Shown one piece after another: positions 20,882 to 30,403 of a stretch of 64,000 nt of DNA. Position numbers and translations under genes: made by a program. The notes below the pieces were generated by a model, which was not told the origin of the DNA, searched no databases, and worked only from the letters and a program-made list of their open reading frames with translations. The stretch is taken from NCBI RefSeq assembly GCF_014673495.1, contig NZ_CP051006.1, forward strand, positions 7,005,001 through 7,069,000, read 5' to 3'. How positions within the stretch are numbered: the first letter of the stretch is position 1; each line of letters starts with the position of its first letter. The stretch is from Streptomyces griseofuscus. GTDB lineage: Bacteria; Actinomycetota; Actinomycetes; Streptomycetales; Streptomycetaceae.

Positions 20882-22840
20882 TCAGCCCGTGTGCACACGC
20901 GGCCTGCGGTCCCGGTCGGGCTCCGCCTCGCGCAGCACCTCCCGGGTGACCGGCGCGACCTCGCCCTGACCGAAGAGGAAGAACCGCAGGAAGTTGGCGA
21001 ACGGACTGCCCTCGGTCCACTCGAAGTAGATGTGCGGGGTGCAGCCGGTGACATCGCGGACATGGAGCAGCAGCGCCGCCAGGGCGTTCGGGATGGACGC
21101 CGACTCCAGCGTCAGCACCCGGTAGCGCTCGTGCAGGACCTCGCCGCGCACGGTCAGGCCCGCCTCGAACTCCGACGGGTCGGTGACCGTGACCTCGACG
21201 AAGACGAAGTCCTCCTGCTCCGGCATGTCGTTGTCGGCGCGGATCTGCTCGATCTTGTCGCGGTACTCGGCCTTGTCCCGGTGCCCCGGCTCGTTCGCGA
21301 TGAACCGCATCTTCCGGCTGGCCATGTCCCTGATGAAACGTTCCGCCAGTGGATCGAGCGTCACGCTGGTCACGCGCAGCTCGAAGGCGCGGGCCAGCCG
21401 GGACAGCAGCGAGACCAGGATGATGCCGACGATGAAGCAGGCACCGATCTTCACACCGTCCGGACGCTCGATGACATTGACGACCGTCGTGTACAGGAAC
21501 ACCACCGAGATCACGGCGAAGCCGATGGTCCAGCGGCGCTGTCCCGCCTTGCGCGCCGCGATGGTCACCGCGATCGCCGCGGAGCTGATCAGCACCAGCA
21601 CACCGGTGGCGTACGCGCCGCCCTGCTTGTCCACGTTGGCGTCGAAGATCCAGGTCACCAGGAACGCGACCAGCGTGAAGACGATGACCATCGGACGCAC
21701 CGCGCGCGCCCAGTGCGGCGCCATGCCGTACCGGGGCAGATAGCGCGGCATCAGATTGAGCAGGCCCGCCATGGCGGACGCGCCGGCGAACCAGAGGATG
21801 GCGATCGTCGAGACGTCGTAGACCGTGCCGAAGGCGCCGCCGAGGTACTGGTGCGCGAGATAGGCGAGGGCACGCCCGTTGGCCGGGCCGCCCGGCTGGA
21901 AGTCCTTCTCCGGGATCAGCAGGGTCGTGATGAAGCTACTGGTGATCAGGAAGCAGCTCATGATGACGGCGGCGGTCGTCAGCAGCTTCTTCGCGTCCCG
22001 GATCCGGCCGGTGGGGTGCTCCTCGGTGTCGCCCGGGTCGCCCTTCACATGCGGCATGACGGCGACGCCGGTCTCGAATCCGGACAGACCGAGGGCGAGT
22101 TTCGGGAAGACGATCAGGGCCACGCCGATCATCACGAAGATGTTCCCGTGCTGCACGGTCAGCGCGTTGGTCCAGTCCGTGACCACGTGCTCCGCCGTGA
22201 TGACGTGGTACAGGCCGACGGCCACGACGACCAGGTTGAGCGCGAGATAGACACCCACCAGCGCGAACGCGACGCCGATCGCCTCCAGGAAGCCCTTGAG
22301 GAACACCGCGCCGAGCAGCGCCACCAGCAGCAGCGTGATCAGCATCTGCTTGCCCTGGAGGGCGTGCGTCAGATGCGGGTTCTCCACCAGGTGGGTGGAG
22401 GCGTCGGCCGCGGACAGGGTGATGGTGATCAGGAAGTCGGTGGCCGCGAACCCGAGCAGGGTCAGCACGAACAGCTTGCCCTTCCAGAAGGACAGCAGCC
22501 GCTCCAGCATGGCGATGGAGCCCTCGCCGTGCGGGCTCTCCTCGGCCACCCGCCGGTAGACCGGCAGCGCGCCCGCCAGGGTGACGAGCACCAGCACGAT
22601 GGTCGCGATGGGGGAGACCAGACCGGCGGCGAGCGCCGCGATGCCCGGCTGATAGCCGAGGGTGGAGAAGTAGTCGACACCCGTCAGGCACATGACCCGC
22701 CACCAGCGCTGCCCCTTGTGCGGGGGCTCGGGCTGGGCATGCGGTCCGGTGTGGCCACCGCTCTTGCCCATGTCGGCCAGGCCCTCCAGCATCCAGGCGC
22801 GCAGGCGACCGGTACTGGGAGGGTGTTCGGTCGTGGCCAT
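20882..22840 (-). CDS. APC-family permease with C-terminal cytoplasmic domain
   Basis: A 652-residue membrane transporter. About 12 hydrophobic segments occupy residues 48-480, starting with CLTGVDYFSTLGYQPGIAAL, a glycine-containing first helix typical of the APC fold. Residues about 480-652 form a hydrophilic domain (DFVFVEVTVTDPSEFEAGLT ... ALLLHVRDVTGCTPHIYFEW). The size and tail recall KimA/Kup-type potassium importers, but substrate motifs cannot be verified and an amino-acid substrate is possible. ATG 22840 starts at MATTEHPPSTGR. It heads a likely two-gene unit with the HTH-TOBE gene. Confidence 0.75.
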   Translation of the reverse strand: MATTEHPPSTGRLRAWMLEGLADMGKSGGHTGPHAQPEPPHKGQRWWRVMCLTGVDYFSTLGYQPGIAALAAGLVSPIATIVLVLVTLAGALPVYRRVAEESPHGEGSIAMLERLLSFWKGKLFVLTLLGFAATDFLITITLSAADASTHLVENPHLTHALQGKQMLITLLLVALLGAVFLKGFLEAIGVAFALVGVYLALNLVVVAVGLYHVITAEHVVTDWTNALTVQHGNIFVMIGVALIVFPKLALGLSGFETGVAVMPHVKGDPGDTEEHPTGRIRDAKKLLTTAAVIMSCFLITSSFITTLLIPEKDFQPGGPANGRALAYLAHQYLGGAFGTVYDVSTIAILWFAGASAMAGLLNLMPRYLPRYGMAPHWARAVRPMVIVFTLVAFLVTWIFDANVDKQGGAYATGVLVLISSAAIAVTIAARKAGQRRWTIGFAVISVVFLYTTVVNVIERPDGVKIGACFIVGIILVSLLSRLARAFELRVTSVTLDPLAERFIRDMASRKMRFIANEPGHRDKAEYRDKIEQIRADNDMPEQEDFVFVEVTVTDPSEFEAGLTVRGEVLHERYRVLTLESASIPNALAALLLHVRDVTGCTPHIYFEWTEGSPFANFLRFFLFGQGEVAPVTREVLREAEPDRDRRPRVHTG

Positions 22841-23110
22841 CGATGTGCTCCTGATGTGGGGCTCAGCTCTTTTCGGCCATCACACGGACGGCGGCACCAG
22901 CGTATGCAGAGCGTGACGCCTGGGCCTCCGGATCAGGGGCGGGGAGGCATCAATCTTGCGTTAAGAATGGCGCGGTGCCATCAGGGCCGCATCAAGAAGC
23001 TGAGGCAGGAGCGGATCATCAGGAGCTGAGCCGAACGGGTGGCGCAGGGCGCTCCCCGGGAATCAGTGGCCACCGAGTGTCATCGTGCGTGGGTGTCGGC
23101 CGGGGCACGG

Positions 23111-23671
23111 TCACTCCAGTCCGGAGGCCCGGAAGACCGCCAGGGCCGTCTCGCGGTCCAGTCGGCGGGCGAGCCGGTCGAGGGCGGTGGTGCCGCAGCG
23201 CAGGGTGCCGCCGGCCAGCGAGTGGCGGGCGCCGTCGTCGAGCCGGTGCCACAGGGCGGGGTTGCGCACCAGCACCTCCGGGTCGATCTCCACCCGGTTC
23301 CCCAGGAGGTCGCGCAGCACCAGCCGCTGGTTGACGCCGTCCAGCGGGCGGACCGCGACCAGCAGATCGGTCTGGACCCGACGGGTGCGCAGCAGCCTCC
23401 TACTGGCCAGCCAGCCGTCACCGGCCGACACCTTGGCCGGATACAGGACGAGAAGCAGGAGCAGGGCCAGGGCGGACCACAGCAGGCCCCGCCACCAGGT
23501 GAGGGAGCCGGCCGCGCCGTCGATGCACAGCAGCAGCGCGAGCAGGGCGGCGGCGCAGCGCAGGGCGGTGCGCATCTCGCCGGCCCACTCGTGGTCGTAC
23601 GCGACGGTGGTGGCGGTGGTCGGTGGCCGCGGGCTCGCCACCCGGGCCCGTGTGTCGTCGCTGTGCTCCAT
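23111..23671 (-). CDS. Conserved membrane protein, two transmembrane segments
   Basis: A 186-residue protein of unknown function. After a polar N-terminus there are two adjacent hydrophobic segments (LRCAAALLALLLCIDGAAGS and LLWSALALLLLLVLYP), then a basic cytoplasmic region (SRRLLRTRRVQTDLLVAVRP) and a domain (LVLRDLLGNRVEIDPEVLVR, NPALWHRLDDGARHSL) that looks like a PH-like beta fold found next to membrane hairpins in Streptomyces. ATG 23671 is the first start after the upstream gap. No neighbour points to a role. Confidence 0.7.
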   Translation of the reverse strand: MEHSDDTRARVASPRPPTTATTVAYDHEWAGEMRTALRCAAALLALLLCIDGAAGSLTWWRGLLWSALALLLLLVLYPAKVSAGDGWLASRRLLRTRRVQTDLLVAVRPLDGVNQRLVLRDLLGNRVEIDPEVLVRNPALWHRLDDGARHSLAGGTLRCGTTALDRLARRLDRETALAVFRASGLE

Positions 23672-23831
23672 GACCTCGACGTTAGACAGTCGCGGGCGGA
23701 ACGGCACAATGCCTTGACGGCGCTCTGATGGACGGGGCCGGATTCTTGACGGGTCCGGTACGGCCGCCCGCGTCATCCGGCGCTGCCTCGGCGGGGCCGG
23801 TTCAGGGGGCCTCTCACGCGGGCCGGGGCGC

Positions 23832-24356
23832 TCACAGGCCCCGGGTGTCCATGGGCAGATGCCAGGCGTTGCGCCGGTGGACCGCGAGCAGCTGGGACTC
23901 CAGCGGGGACGGCGGTACGGCGAGCACCGGGCAGTCGGCGTGGGCGAGGCAGTGCCGGCGGACCCGGCCGGAGAAGGCGCGTTGCAGGCCCCGTCGGCCC
24001 GCGCCCACGACCAGCAGATCGTCCTCGCGGTCCGCGATCGCCACCAGCGCCCGGCCGGCGGTGCCGCGCACGACGATGGCGTGGATCGGCACCCCGGGCC
24101 CCCGGTCGCCGAAGATCTCCTCCAGGACCGCGACCAGCCGGCCCCCGGCCAGCCGCTGCCACTCGTCGTCGGGCACGGCCGCGGCGGCCGAGCGGCGGGT
24201 GGCCGCATCTCCGCCGGGCGGTTCCCAGGCCAGCACCGGCCACAGCTCGGCCCCCAGCCGGCGGGCGAGCGCCCCGGCCCGCCGCAGCGCCGTGACGCTG
24301 CCCAGGGAGCCGCTCACCCCGACCACCACACGTCCGACCGCGTCGTAACCGGACAT
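23832..24356 (-). CDS. Universal stress protein (UspA fold)
   Basis: A 174-residue single Usp domain. The N-terminal strand is GRVVVGVSGSLGSVTALRRA. The ATP-loop region is LLVVGAGRRGLQRAFSGRVR, a weakened form of the G-x2-G-x9-G-S/T motif with Arg in place of the final Ser/Thr, so ATP binding may be poor. Near the C-terminus is HADCPVLAVPP. Family members help cells survive starvation or hypoxia by unknown means. ATG 24356. It stands alone between two small unknown genes. Confidence 0.83.
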   Translation of the reverse strand: MSGYDAVGRVVVGVSGSLGSVTALRRAGALARRLGAELWPVLAWEPPGGDAATRRSAAAAVPDDEWQRLAGGRLVAVLEEIFGDRGPGVPIHAIVVRGTAGRALVAIADREDDLLVVGAGRRGLQRAFSGRVRRHCLAHADCPVLAVPPSPLESQLLAVHRRNAWHLPMDTRGL

Positions 24357-24503
24357 GACTCACCGTTCCTCACCGGTGTCCCGTGCCGTCTCCTTCCATC
24401 CCACTCCCGTGACGGGGACAGGGCCAGCCGGAGACACGTCGGGGCCGGTCGCGCACCGGAACGGGTGCGGCCGGCCCCTCGGGTCCTCGCGGCGCCGCCC
24501 CGG

Positions 24504-24710
24504 TCAGGCGGCGGTCATCACCTCGTCCGTGCCGAGCGGGCGGTGCGGGGCGATGACGCGGCCGTCGGGCAGCAGCTCACCGGTGTCCTCGAAGAACAGG
24601 ACACCGTTGCACAGCAGGCTCCATCCCTGTTCCGGGTGGTGCGCCACGAGACGGGCGGACTCCCGGTCGGCGGACTCGGCTGACGGGCACGGTGGCTGGT
24701 GCTGGCACAT
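24504..24710 (-). CDS. DUF5999 family small protein
   Basis: A 68-residue protein starting MCQHQPPCPSAESADRESAR and continuing VAHHPEQGWSLLCNGVLFFE and LPDGRVIAPHRPL. This is a widespread actinomycete family of unknown function, with a Cys/His pair (C2, H4, C8) near the N-terminus that could bind metal. The start at 24710 fits family length; ATG 24740 is possible and would add MTTTEREIPF. No operon partners. Confidence 0.82.
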   Translation of the reverse strand: MCQHQPPCPSAESADRESARLVAHHPEQGWSLLCNGVLFFEDTGELLPDGRVIAPHRPLGTDEVMTAA

Positions 24711-24917
24711 GAATGGGATCTCTCGCTCCGTGGTGGTCATGGCGTCCCCCGTCATGCAGTCGTTCGGAACCCAGTCTTGCCCCACGGGCGTCGTTCCGCA
24801 GGGATTTCGAGGCACCGCTTCCCACAGGTTGAGGACGCGTCACCCGGGCGGACGGTTCAGCCCAACTACCCTTTCAATTCGGGTGGTTCGCCTGACCGAG
24901 GTGGACTAGTCCGTCCG

Positions 24918-24952
24918 GGGGCCCGGACGGAGGGACGTTCCGTCCGGGCCCC
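24918..24952. terminator. 14-bp hairpin between DUF5999 and unknown gene
   Basis: GGGGCCCGGACGGA (24918-24931) pairs perfectly with TCCGTCCGGGCCCC (24939-24952) around a 7-nt loop. It lies 37 nt after the stop of the minus-strand gene at 24989 and is its likely terminator. Confidence 0.75.
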
Positions 24953-24988
24953 TGGGAGACGAGCCGCCGATCCGTCCGGCGCCCCGGG

Positions 24989-25576
24989 TCAGGCCGCCGG
25001 TGAGCCGAGCAGCGGGAGCCGGGTGGCCCGCAGCGTCAGCACCGGGAGCAGATCGGCGACCGGATGCGGCCGGTGCGCCGCGATGCCGGGCGGTGCAGGG
25101 GCGAGCGGGACCAGCAGATCGGTGGCGGCCGGGTGCCCCTCGGCGCCGTCGGCCGCGGTGTCGCCATGCAGCCACAGCGTGAGCATGTAGAGCCCGGGAA
25201 CCGACAACAGTCTTGGCTGGTAAGGGTGTTGGAGTGTCTCCGCCTGCTTCAGGGCCAGCTCGGTGGAGGCGACGTACGGGCCCTCGAAGAAGTGCGAGAA
25301 GGCCCAGCCGTCGGGGGTGAGCATGGTCTCCGCCGCGGCCACCGCCCGGTCGCCGCAGCGGATCAGAAAGCGCCAGCCCGCCAGCCGGGTGGCGGACAGG
25401 CCCTGCGGCGTGATCCGGTCCAACACATGGACGGGCAAAGGGAGTTCGGGCGTCGATGGACCCTGCGCGGCACGCAGGGAGGGGGTGCGGGCCTCACGGA
25501 CCGCGGTCGGCGAGCCCAGGGCGGTGAGGACGGAGCGCAGGGTGGGCGCGGGGGCAGGGGCAACGTGAAGCGGCAT
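24989..25576 (-). CDS. Hypothetical protein, 195 residues
   Basis: I do not recognise a family. The Pro/Ala-rich N-terminus (APAPAPTLRSVLTALGSPTA) is followed by a globular region: LSATRLAGWRFLIRCGDRAV, EGPYVASTELALKQAETLQH, YQPRLLSVPGLYMLTLWLHG and a C-terminal LLPVLTLRATRLPLLGSPAA. No signal peptide or membrane helix is convincing. ATG 25576 has GAGAGGCG upstream on this strand, and codon bias supports real coding. The gap upstream (25577-26143) is the promoter region for both this gene and the ligase gene. Confidence 0.65.
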   Translation of the reverse strand: MPLHVAPAPAPTLRSVLTALGSPTAVREARTPSLRAAQGPSTPELPLPVHVLDRITPQGLSATRLAGWRFLIRCGDRAVAAAETMLTPDGWAFSHFFEGPYVASTELALKQAETLQHPYQPRLLSVPGLYMLTLWLHGDTAADGAEGHPAATDLLVPLAPAPPGIAAHRPHPVADLLPVLTLRATRLPLLGSPAA

Positions 25577-26143
25577 GGTGGGTCGCCTCTCATTCGACAG
25601 GCGCGGGGCGCGAGGGAGGTGGGGCGGACGGCGCTGTCTGCTCACGGAAGGCCGGAGAGGTGGGGGCCGGTCGGTGGAGAACGAGGGTGCGGCGCGCTCC
25701 GCCGCCCGTCAACCGGAGCGGCAGGAATGCGGCAGGACCAGGACCGAGGGCGCCACCCTCCCGCCTTGTGGGCAAAGTTTATACGACGTGTGTTCAAGCG
25801 GAGTTTCGTCTATCCCAATGCGGTGGTCCCGACAAGGCAGGAATAGGCCGCTGATTCGCGGGAATTATCCCGGTTTACGGGCGGTCACGCGGCGTTGGCC
25901 TCGCCATACGCTCCGCTCGCGGACGGCCGAAAGTCATCGGCGTTTTTCACGAGGCGTTCGGGGCACCCGAAGGTGCGCTCGCGACATGCCCCGTGAATGT
26001 GCCGCAGGGAACATGACGACAGCGTAGCGGGCGTCCGGGTGGCGCGGGACGTTATCGATCGCTTTCACTGGGCATTACTCCACCTGACCCGGGAGCCCCG
26101 GCGGCCGGAACGCCGGCCCGCCCATCCGAGGAGGGACGCTTAG
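25577..26143. other. 567-bp non-coding divergent gap
   Basis: No gene is supported here. The part from 25770 to 26060 has lower GC content than the flanks, with A/T-rich patches such as AAAGTTTATACG near 25775 and GGAATTATCCCGG near 25860, as expected for promoters. The left 200 bp reads open in several frames but has no start signal or recognisable domain. Confidence 0.5.
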
Positions 26144-27661
26144 ATGGGGGAGAAGGTCGTGGCAGGGCAGTTCGACCTGTCCGATCGCCAGCGCTATCGC
26201 GAAAAGCTCCAGAAGTGCTTGACGGGGCTGGAGCGACTGCTGGTCGAGAAGCGATTCGACCGCCCCAGGAACCTCATGGGCGTCGAGATCGAATTGAATC
26301 TCGCCGGTCCGGACGGCATGCCGAAAATGTTGAACGGCCAAGTGCTCGAACGTATCGCGAGCCGTGACTTCCAAACGGAACTCGCGATGTTCAATCTGGA
26401 GGTGAACATAGCCCCGCACCGGCTCGGCGGCCGTGTCTTCGACCGCCTCGCCGAGGAGTTGCGGACCTCGCTCGCCTATGCCGACCGCAAGGCCGGTGAG
26501 GTCGACGCGGGCATCGTGATGACCGGCATCCTGCCCACGCTCGGCCGGGACGACCTGGTCTCCTCCAACCTCTCCGAGGTCGACCGCTACACCCTGCTCA
26601 ACGACCAGATCGTGGCCGCGCGCGGGGAGGACTTCCGGCTCGACATCGAGGGCGTGGAGCATCTGGTCTGCACCGCCAAGTCCATCGTCCCGGAGGCCGC
26701 CTGCACCTCCGTGCAGCTGCACCTCCAGGTGACGCCGGGACGGTTCGCGGACGTGTGGAACGCGGCGCAGGCGGCGAGCGCGGCGCAGATCGCCGTGGGC
26801 GCGAACTCGCCGTTCCTGTTCGGCCGCGAGCTGTGGCGGGAGTCGCGACCGCCGCTGTTCCTCCAGTCCACCGACACCCGGCCGCCCGAACTCCAGGCGC
26901 AGGGCGTACGGCCGCGGACCTGGTTCGGCGAACGGTGGGTGTCCTCGGCGTACGAACTGTTCGAGGAGAACCTGCGCTACTTCCCGGCCCTGCTGCCGAT
27001 CTGCGACGACGAGGAGCCACTGGAGGTGATCGCCGCCGGCGGCACCCCGAAGCTCGCCGAGATGGTGCTGCACAACGGCACGATCTACCGCTGGAACCGG
27101 CCGGTGTACGGCATCGCGGACGGCGTACCGCATCTGCGGGTGGAGAACCGGGTACTGCCGGCCGGCCCGACCATCACCGATGTCATCGCCAACGCGGCCT
27201 TCTACTACGGCCTGGTGCGCGCCCTCGCCGAGGAGTCCCGCCCGGTGTGGACCCGGCTGCCGTTCGACGCCGCGGAGGCCAACTTCGACGCGGCCTGCCG
27301 CTACGGCATCGACGCCCGCTTCGTCTGGCCCAGGCACGGGCGGTACGGCGGTACGGGCGAGGTCGACGCGGTCACCCTGGTCCGCGACGAACTGCTCCCG
27401 CTGGCCTCGGCGGGGCTGGACGCGTGGGGCGTCGAGGCGGCCGACCGCGATCTCTACCTCGGCGTCATCGAGGAGCGCTGCCGGCGCCGGGTCAACGGCG
27501 CCTCCTGGCAGGCCGCGACCTTCCATCGCGCCCTGGAGGGGGGACTGTCCCGGGAGGCCGCGCTGGCCGCGACGACACGGCGGTACGCCGAGCTGATGCA
27601 TGTGGGGGAGCCGGTGCACATGTGGCCGGTGGGACTGCCGGAGCCGGTGCCGATGGGTTGA
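26144..27661 (+). CDS. Glutamate-cysteine ligase family protein (GCS2 / carboxylate-amine ligase type)
   Basis: A 505-residue ATP-dependent ligase-fold protein. The N-terminal GVEIELNLAGPDG carries the metal-binding Glu pair of the GCS2 superfamily. EVNIAPHRLGGRVFDRLAEE, QLHLQVTPGRFADVWNAAQA and NSPFLFGRELWRESR follow the family pattern. Members make gamma-glutamyl amide bonds; mycothiol-producing actinobacteria do not need glutathione, so the product is unknown. The start ATG 26144 has AGGAGGGA upstream. Single gene transcribed from the 567-bp gap. Confidence 0.8.
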   Translation: MGEKVVAGQFDLSDRQRYREKLQKCLTGLERLLVEKRFDRPRNLMGVEIELNLAGPDGMPKMLNGQVLERIASRDFQTELAMFNLEVNIAPHRLGGRVFDRLAEELRTSLAYADRKAGEVDAGIVMTGILPTLGRDDLVSSNLSEVDRYTLLNDQIVAARGEDFRLDIEGVEHLVCTAKSIVPEAACTSVQLHLQVTPGRFADVWNAAQAASAAQIAVGANSPFLFGRELWRESRPPLFLQSTDTRPPELQAQGVRPRTWFGERWVSSAYELFEENLRYFPALLPICDDEEPLEVIAAGGTPKLAEMVLHNGTIYRWNRPVYGIADGVPHLRVENRVLPAGPTITDVIANAAFYYGLVRALAEESRPVWTRLPFDAAEANFDAACRYGIDARFVWPRHGRYGGTGEVDAVTLVRDELLPLASAGLDAWGVEAADRDLYLGVIEERCRRRVNGASWQAATFHRALEGGLSREAALAATTRRYAELMHVGEPVHMWPVGLPEPVPMG

Positions 27662-27800
27662 GCGGGAGGTTCATGGCGGGCGCGTGGGGAGCTGCGGTGC
27701 CGCGCGTCGGGGTCGGTGGCCCGGTGCGCGGTTCTCCCAGGTGCTTCTGCGATCCTTGCGGGCAATGCGGGAGTGGGCTCGTGAGGTGCGGGAGGCAGGG

Positions 27801-28592
27801 GTGAAGGTGGCGGTCGGGTTGGGGGACGGGCTGGAGCAGCGGACGCGGCGGATCCTGCGCGACGAGACGATCCTCGTGCTCGCGCTGTCGCTGGGCGCGA
27901 GCGGGGTCTCCGCGCTGATCAGTTTCATCGGCTCGGTGACCAAGCCGGGCGGCCTGAAGGACCAGGCCGCCACCCTCAACGCCTCGGCCGCGCCGGGCCG
28001 CCCCTGGCTCGACCTCGCCTGGCAGCTGTTCGGCATCGCGACCGCGCTGGTCCCCGTCGCCCTGGTCGCCCACTTCCTGCTCCGCGAGGGCAGGAGCCTG
28101 CGTACCCTCGGCTTCGACCGCACCCGGCCCTGGCCCGACCTCGGCCGGGGCGCGGCGGTCGCGGCGATGATCGGCAGCACCGGGATCGCCTTCTACCTGG
28201 CCGCGCGGGGCCTCGGCTTCAACCTCACGGTCGTCCCCGAGGCGCTGCCCGGTGTGTGGTGGAAGTTCCCGGTGCTGATCCTGTCCGCGGTGCAGAACGC
28301 GGTCCTCGAAGAGGTCATCGTCGTCGGCTATCTGCTGCGCAGGCTGGGCCAGTTGGGCTGGGCGCCGGGGACCGTGCTGGTGGCCAGCGCGGTCCTGCGC
28401 GGCTCGTACCACCTCTACCAGGGCATCGGGGGCTTCCTCGGCAACATGGTGATGGGCGTGGTGTTCGTCTGGCTCTACCGCCGCTGGGGCCGGGTCGGGC
28501 CGCTGGTCGTCGCCCACTCGCTGCTCGACATCGGCGCGTTCGTCGGTTACGCGCTGCTCGCGGGCAAGGTGGGCTGGCTGCCGACGGCCTGA
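27801..28592 (+). CDS. CPBP family intramembrane metalloprotease-like protein
   Basis: A 263-residue membrane protein with six or more hydrophobic segments. The three CPBP (Abi/CaaX protease) motifs are visible: EEVIVVGYLLRRL, the YHLYQG histidine motif, and HSLLDIG near the C-terminus. Proteases of this family cut prenylated or membrane proteins, but most bacterial members lack known substrates. GTG 27801 is favoured by GGGAGG at 27790-27795; ATG 27765 is the alternative and adds 12 residues. The gene converges with the PhzF gene, 13 nt away. Confidence 0.85.
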   Translation: MKVAVGLGDGLEQRTRRILRDETILVLALSLGASGVSALISFIGSVTKPGGLKDQAATLNASAAPGRPWLDLAWQLFGIATALVPVALVAHFLLREGRSLRTLGFDRTRPWPDLGRGAAVAAMIGSTGIAFYLAARGLGFNLTVVPEALPGVWWKFPVLILSAVQNAVLEEVIVVGYLLRRLGQLGWAPGTVLVASAVLRGSYHLYQGIGGFLGNMVMGVVFVWLYRRWGRVGPLVVAHSLLDIGAFVGYALLAGKVGWLPTA

Positions 28593-28605
28593 GACGGTCG
28601 TCCGG

Positions 28606-29433
28606 TCACGCGTCCGGGCCGGCGTGCAGTTCGCCCTCGATGACGGTGACCGCGCGGCCGGTGAGCAGGGTGCGCTCGCCGCGCAGTCCGGTGCGCACCA
28701 GGCCGGTGCGGGGGGACGCCTGGAGGCCGGTGAGATCGGGGCGGCCGAGGCGGGCGGACCAGTGCGGGGCGAGCGCGGTGTGGGCGCTGCCGGTGACGGG
28801 GTCCTCGTCGATGCCGACGTTCGGGAAGAAGCAGCGGGAGAGGTAGTCGTAGCCTCCCGCGGGGTCGTCGGCGCGGGCGGTGGCGATGATGCCGCGCGCC
28901 GAGTAGGCGGCGAGCGCCTTGTGGTCCGGGGCGAGCCCGCGGACGGTCTTCTCGTCCGCCAACTCCACCAGCAGGTCACCGACGTTCGCCCCGGTGTCGA
29001 AGGCGGCGACCGGTTCGGCGCCCAGCGCCTCGGCGACGCCGTCCGGCACGGCGACGGAGGTGAGCGGCGCGGTGGGGAAGTCGAGGGTGATCGCGCCGTC
29101 CGCGGCGGGTGTGGCGACGAGCACCCCGCTGCGGGTGGCGAACCGCACGGGGCCCTCGTGCGTCCCGGTCGTGTGCAGCACATGTGCCGTGGCCAGCGTG
29201 GCGTGCCCGCACATCGCCACCTCGGTGACGGGTGTGAACCAGCGCAGCGCCCAGTCGGCGTCGCCGCCCGCGGGCAGCCGGTGGGCGAAGGCCGTCTCGG
29301 CGTGATTGACCTCCACGGCGACGTCCTGTAGCCAGCCGTCGCCCGGGAAGCCGTCGCCGTCCAGGAGCAGCACACCGGCGGGGTTGCCCGCGAAGGGCCG
29401 GTCGGTGAAGGCGTCCACGATTCGAATCCGCAT
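28606..29433 (-). CDS. PhzF family isomerase/epimerase-like protein
   Basis: A 275-residue protein with a diaminopimelate-epimerase-like double barrel. The start is RIVDAFTDRPFAGNPAGVLL; the catalytic Glu46 lies in NHAETAF, as in PhzF. RWFTPVTEVAMCGHATLATA and the C-terminal DEDPVTGSAHTALAPHW are classic signatures. PhzF itself isomerises a phenazine precursor, but no phenazine genes are near, so the substrate here is unknown. It is a single gene, ATG 29433, upstream of gcvH's stop on the same strand with a 115-nt gap. Confidence 0.9.
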   Translation of the reverse strand: MRIRIVDAFTDRPFAGNPAGVLLLDGDGFPGDGWLQDVAVEVNHAETAFAHRLPAGGDADWALRWFTPVTEVAMCGHATLATAHVLHTTGTHEGPVRFATRSGVLVATPAADGAITLDFPTAPLTSVAVPDGVAEALGAEPVAAFDTGANVGDLLVELADEKTVRGLAPDHKALAAYSARGIIATARADDPAGGYDYLSRCFFPNVGIDEDPVTGSAHTALAPHWSARLGRPDLTGLQASPRTGLVRTGLRGERTLLTGRAVTVIEGELHAGPDA

Positions 29434-29548
29434 TCCCCGAAGCTAGCGGCTGCGCAAGCCCCTGGACCAAGGCCAATTCGGGAGTACTGGCCCGCTTCAC
29501 GCACTCGGTGGCCACCGGAGTGCGAGCGGCGGGGCGGGCGCGACGCGG

Positions 29549-29932
29549 TCAGTCGCCGACGGCCGCCTGGTAGCCGGCGGCGTCGAGGAGCTTGTCCAGC
29601 TCGGACCTGTTCGACGGCTTGAGCTTGAAGATCCAGGCGTCGTACGGATCCTCGTTGAGGAGTTCCGGGCTGTCGGCCAGTTCCTCGTTCACCGCGATCA
29701 CCTCGCCGCCGACCGGCGCGTAGATGTCCGACGCGGCCTTCACCGACTCGACGACACCGGCGGGGTCGCCGGCCGCGAAGACCTTGCCGACCTCCGGCAG
29801 CTCCACGAACACCACATCGCCGAGCGCGTGCTGGGCATGATCGCTGAGCCCGGCCGTCACCGTGCCGTCCGCCTCCGGCCGGGCCCATTCGTGGGACTCG
29901 GCGTACCGCAGATCAGCGGGGATGAATGACAT
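29549..29932 (-). CDS. gcvH: Glycine cleavage system H-protein
   Basis: A 127-residue lipoyl carrier. Features: RYAESHEWARPEADGTVTAG, ALGDVVFVELPEVGK, and the lipoylation loop VESVKAASDIYAPVGGEV with its Lys near residue 61. It shuttles the aminomethyl group from GcvP to GcvT. ATG 29932 begins MSFIPADLRY. No riboswitch is visible upstream and gcvT is not adjacent. Streptomyces usually carries another gcvH beside gcvT, so this is probably a second copy, perhaps the displaced counterpart of the gcvH that mycobacteria keep next to garA. Confidence 0.92.
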   Translation of the reverse strand: MSFIPADLRYAESHEWARPEADGTVTAGLSDHAQHALGDVVFVELPEVGKVFAAGDPAGVVESVKAASDIYAPVGGEVIAVNEELADSPELLNEDPYDAWIFKLKPSNRSELDKLLDAAGYQAAVGD

Positions 29933-30062
29933 GCTCACTCCCTGGAAGTCCCTTTTGTTCGGCGGACTCAGCATGCCTGATGCGGGGAGGGTTCGAGCGC
30001 ATTTGGGCCTGTCTCACGTGATGCGATGCGGTCCGACCTCGCTGTGGCAGGCCAGAGGGCGG

Positions 30063-30341
30063 GGCTGATGGCGTGCGAAGGGGGCGGCGCCTGGGACGCT
30101 CATCGCGGAGCCATGCCGCGACGTGCTCGGGTCGGCGGCGGTGCGCGGTGACGTGCCCGGGCCCGCAGTCCACATCCGCCACCGGTCCACCGCCGGCGGC
30201 GCGCACCAGGTCGGCGAACAGCGCCAGAGCCGCCCGAAGGTACGGCGCCCCGGCCAGAACCCCGTGCAGTTGATCGGCATAGCTGACCGCCACCGTGTCG
30301 TCAGAGGTCCGGGTGTCTGCCAACCAGTGGCCCGCGTTCAT
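30063..30341 (-). pseudogene. Remnant of a class I SAM methyltransferase
   Basis: From an ATG at 30341 the frame reads YADQLHGVLAGAPYLRAALA, then FADLVRAAGGGPVADVDCGP and GHVTAH, which is the N-terminus and SAM-binding motif I of a small methyltransferase (consensus VADVGCGPGHVTAHL). After about 30140 the resemblance stops: the following residues are Arg/Pro-rich and none of the later motifs (for example GxDxSPxM) appear in any frame before the gcvH promoter. About 70 of the expected 210 residues remain, so it is a deleted gene. Confidence 0.6.
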
Positions 30342-30403
30342 GGCCCGCAGGGTAGTGGAGGGCGATGTCCCGGAGGGGCTTGGCAGGGCGATCGGTTCCG
30401 ATA

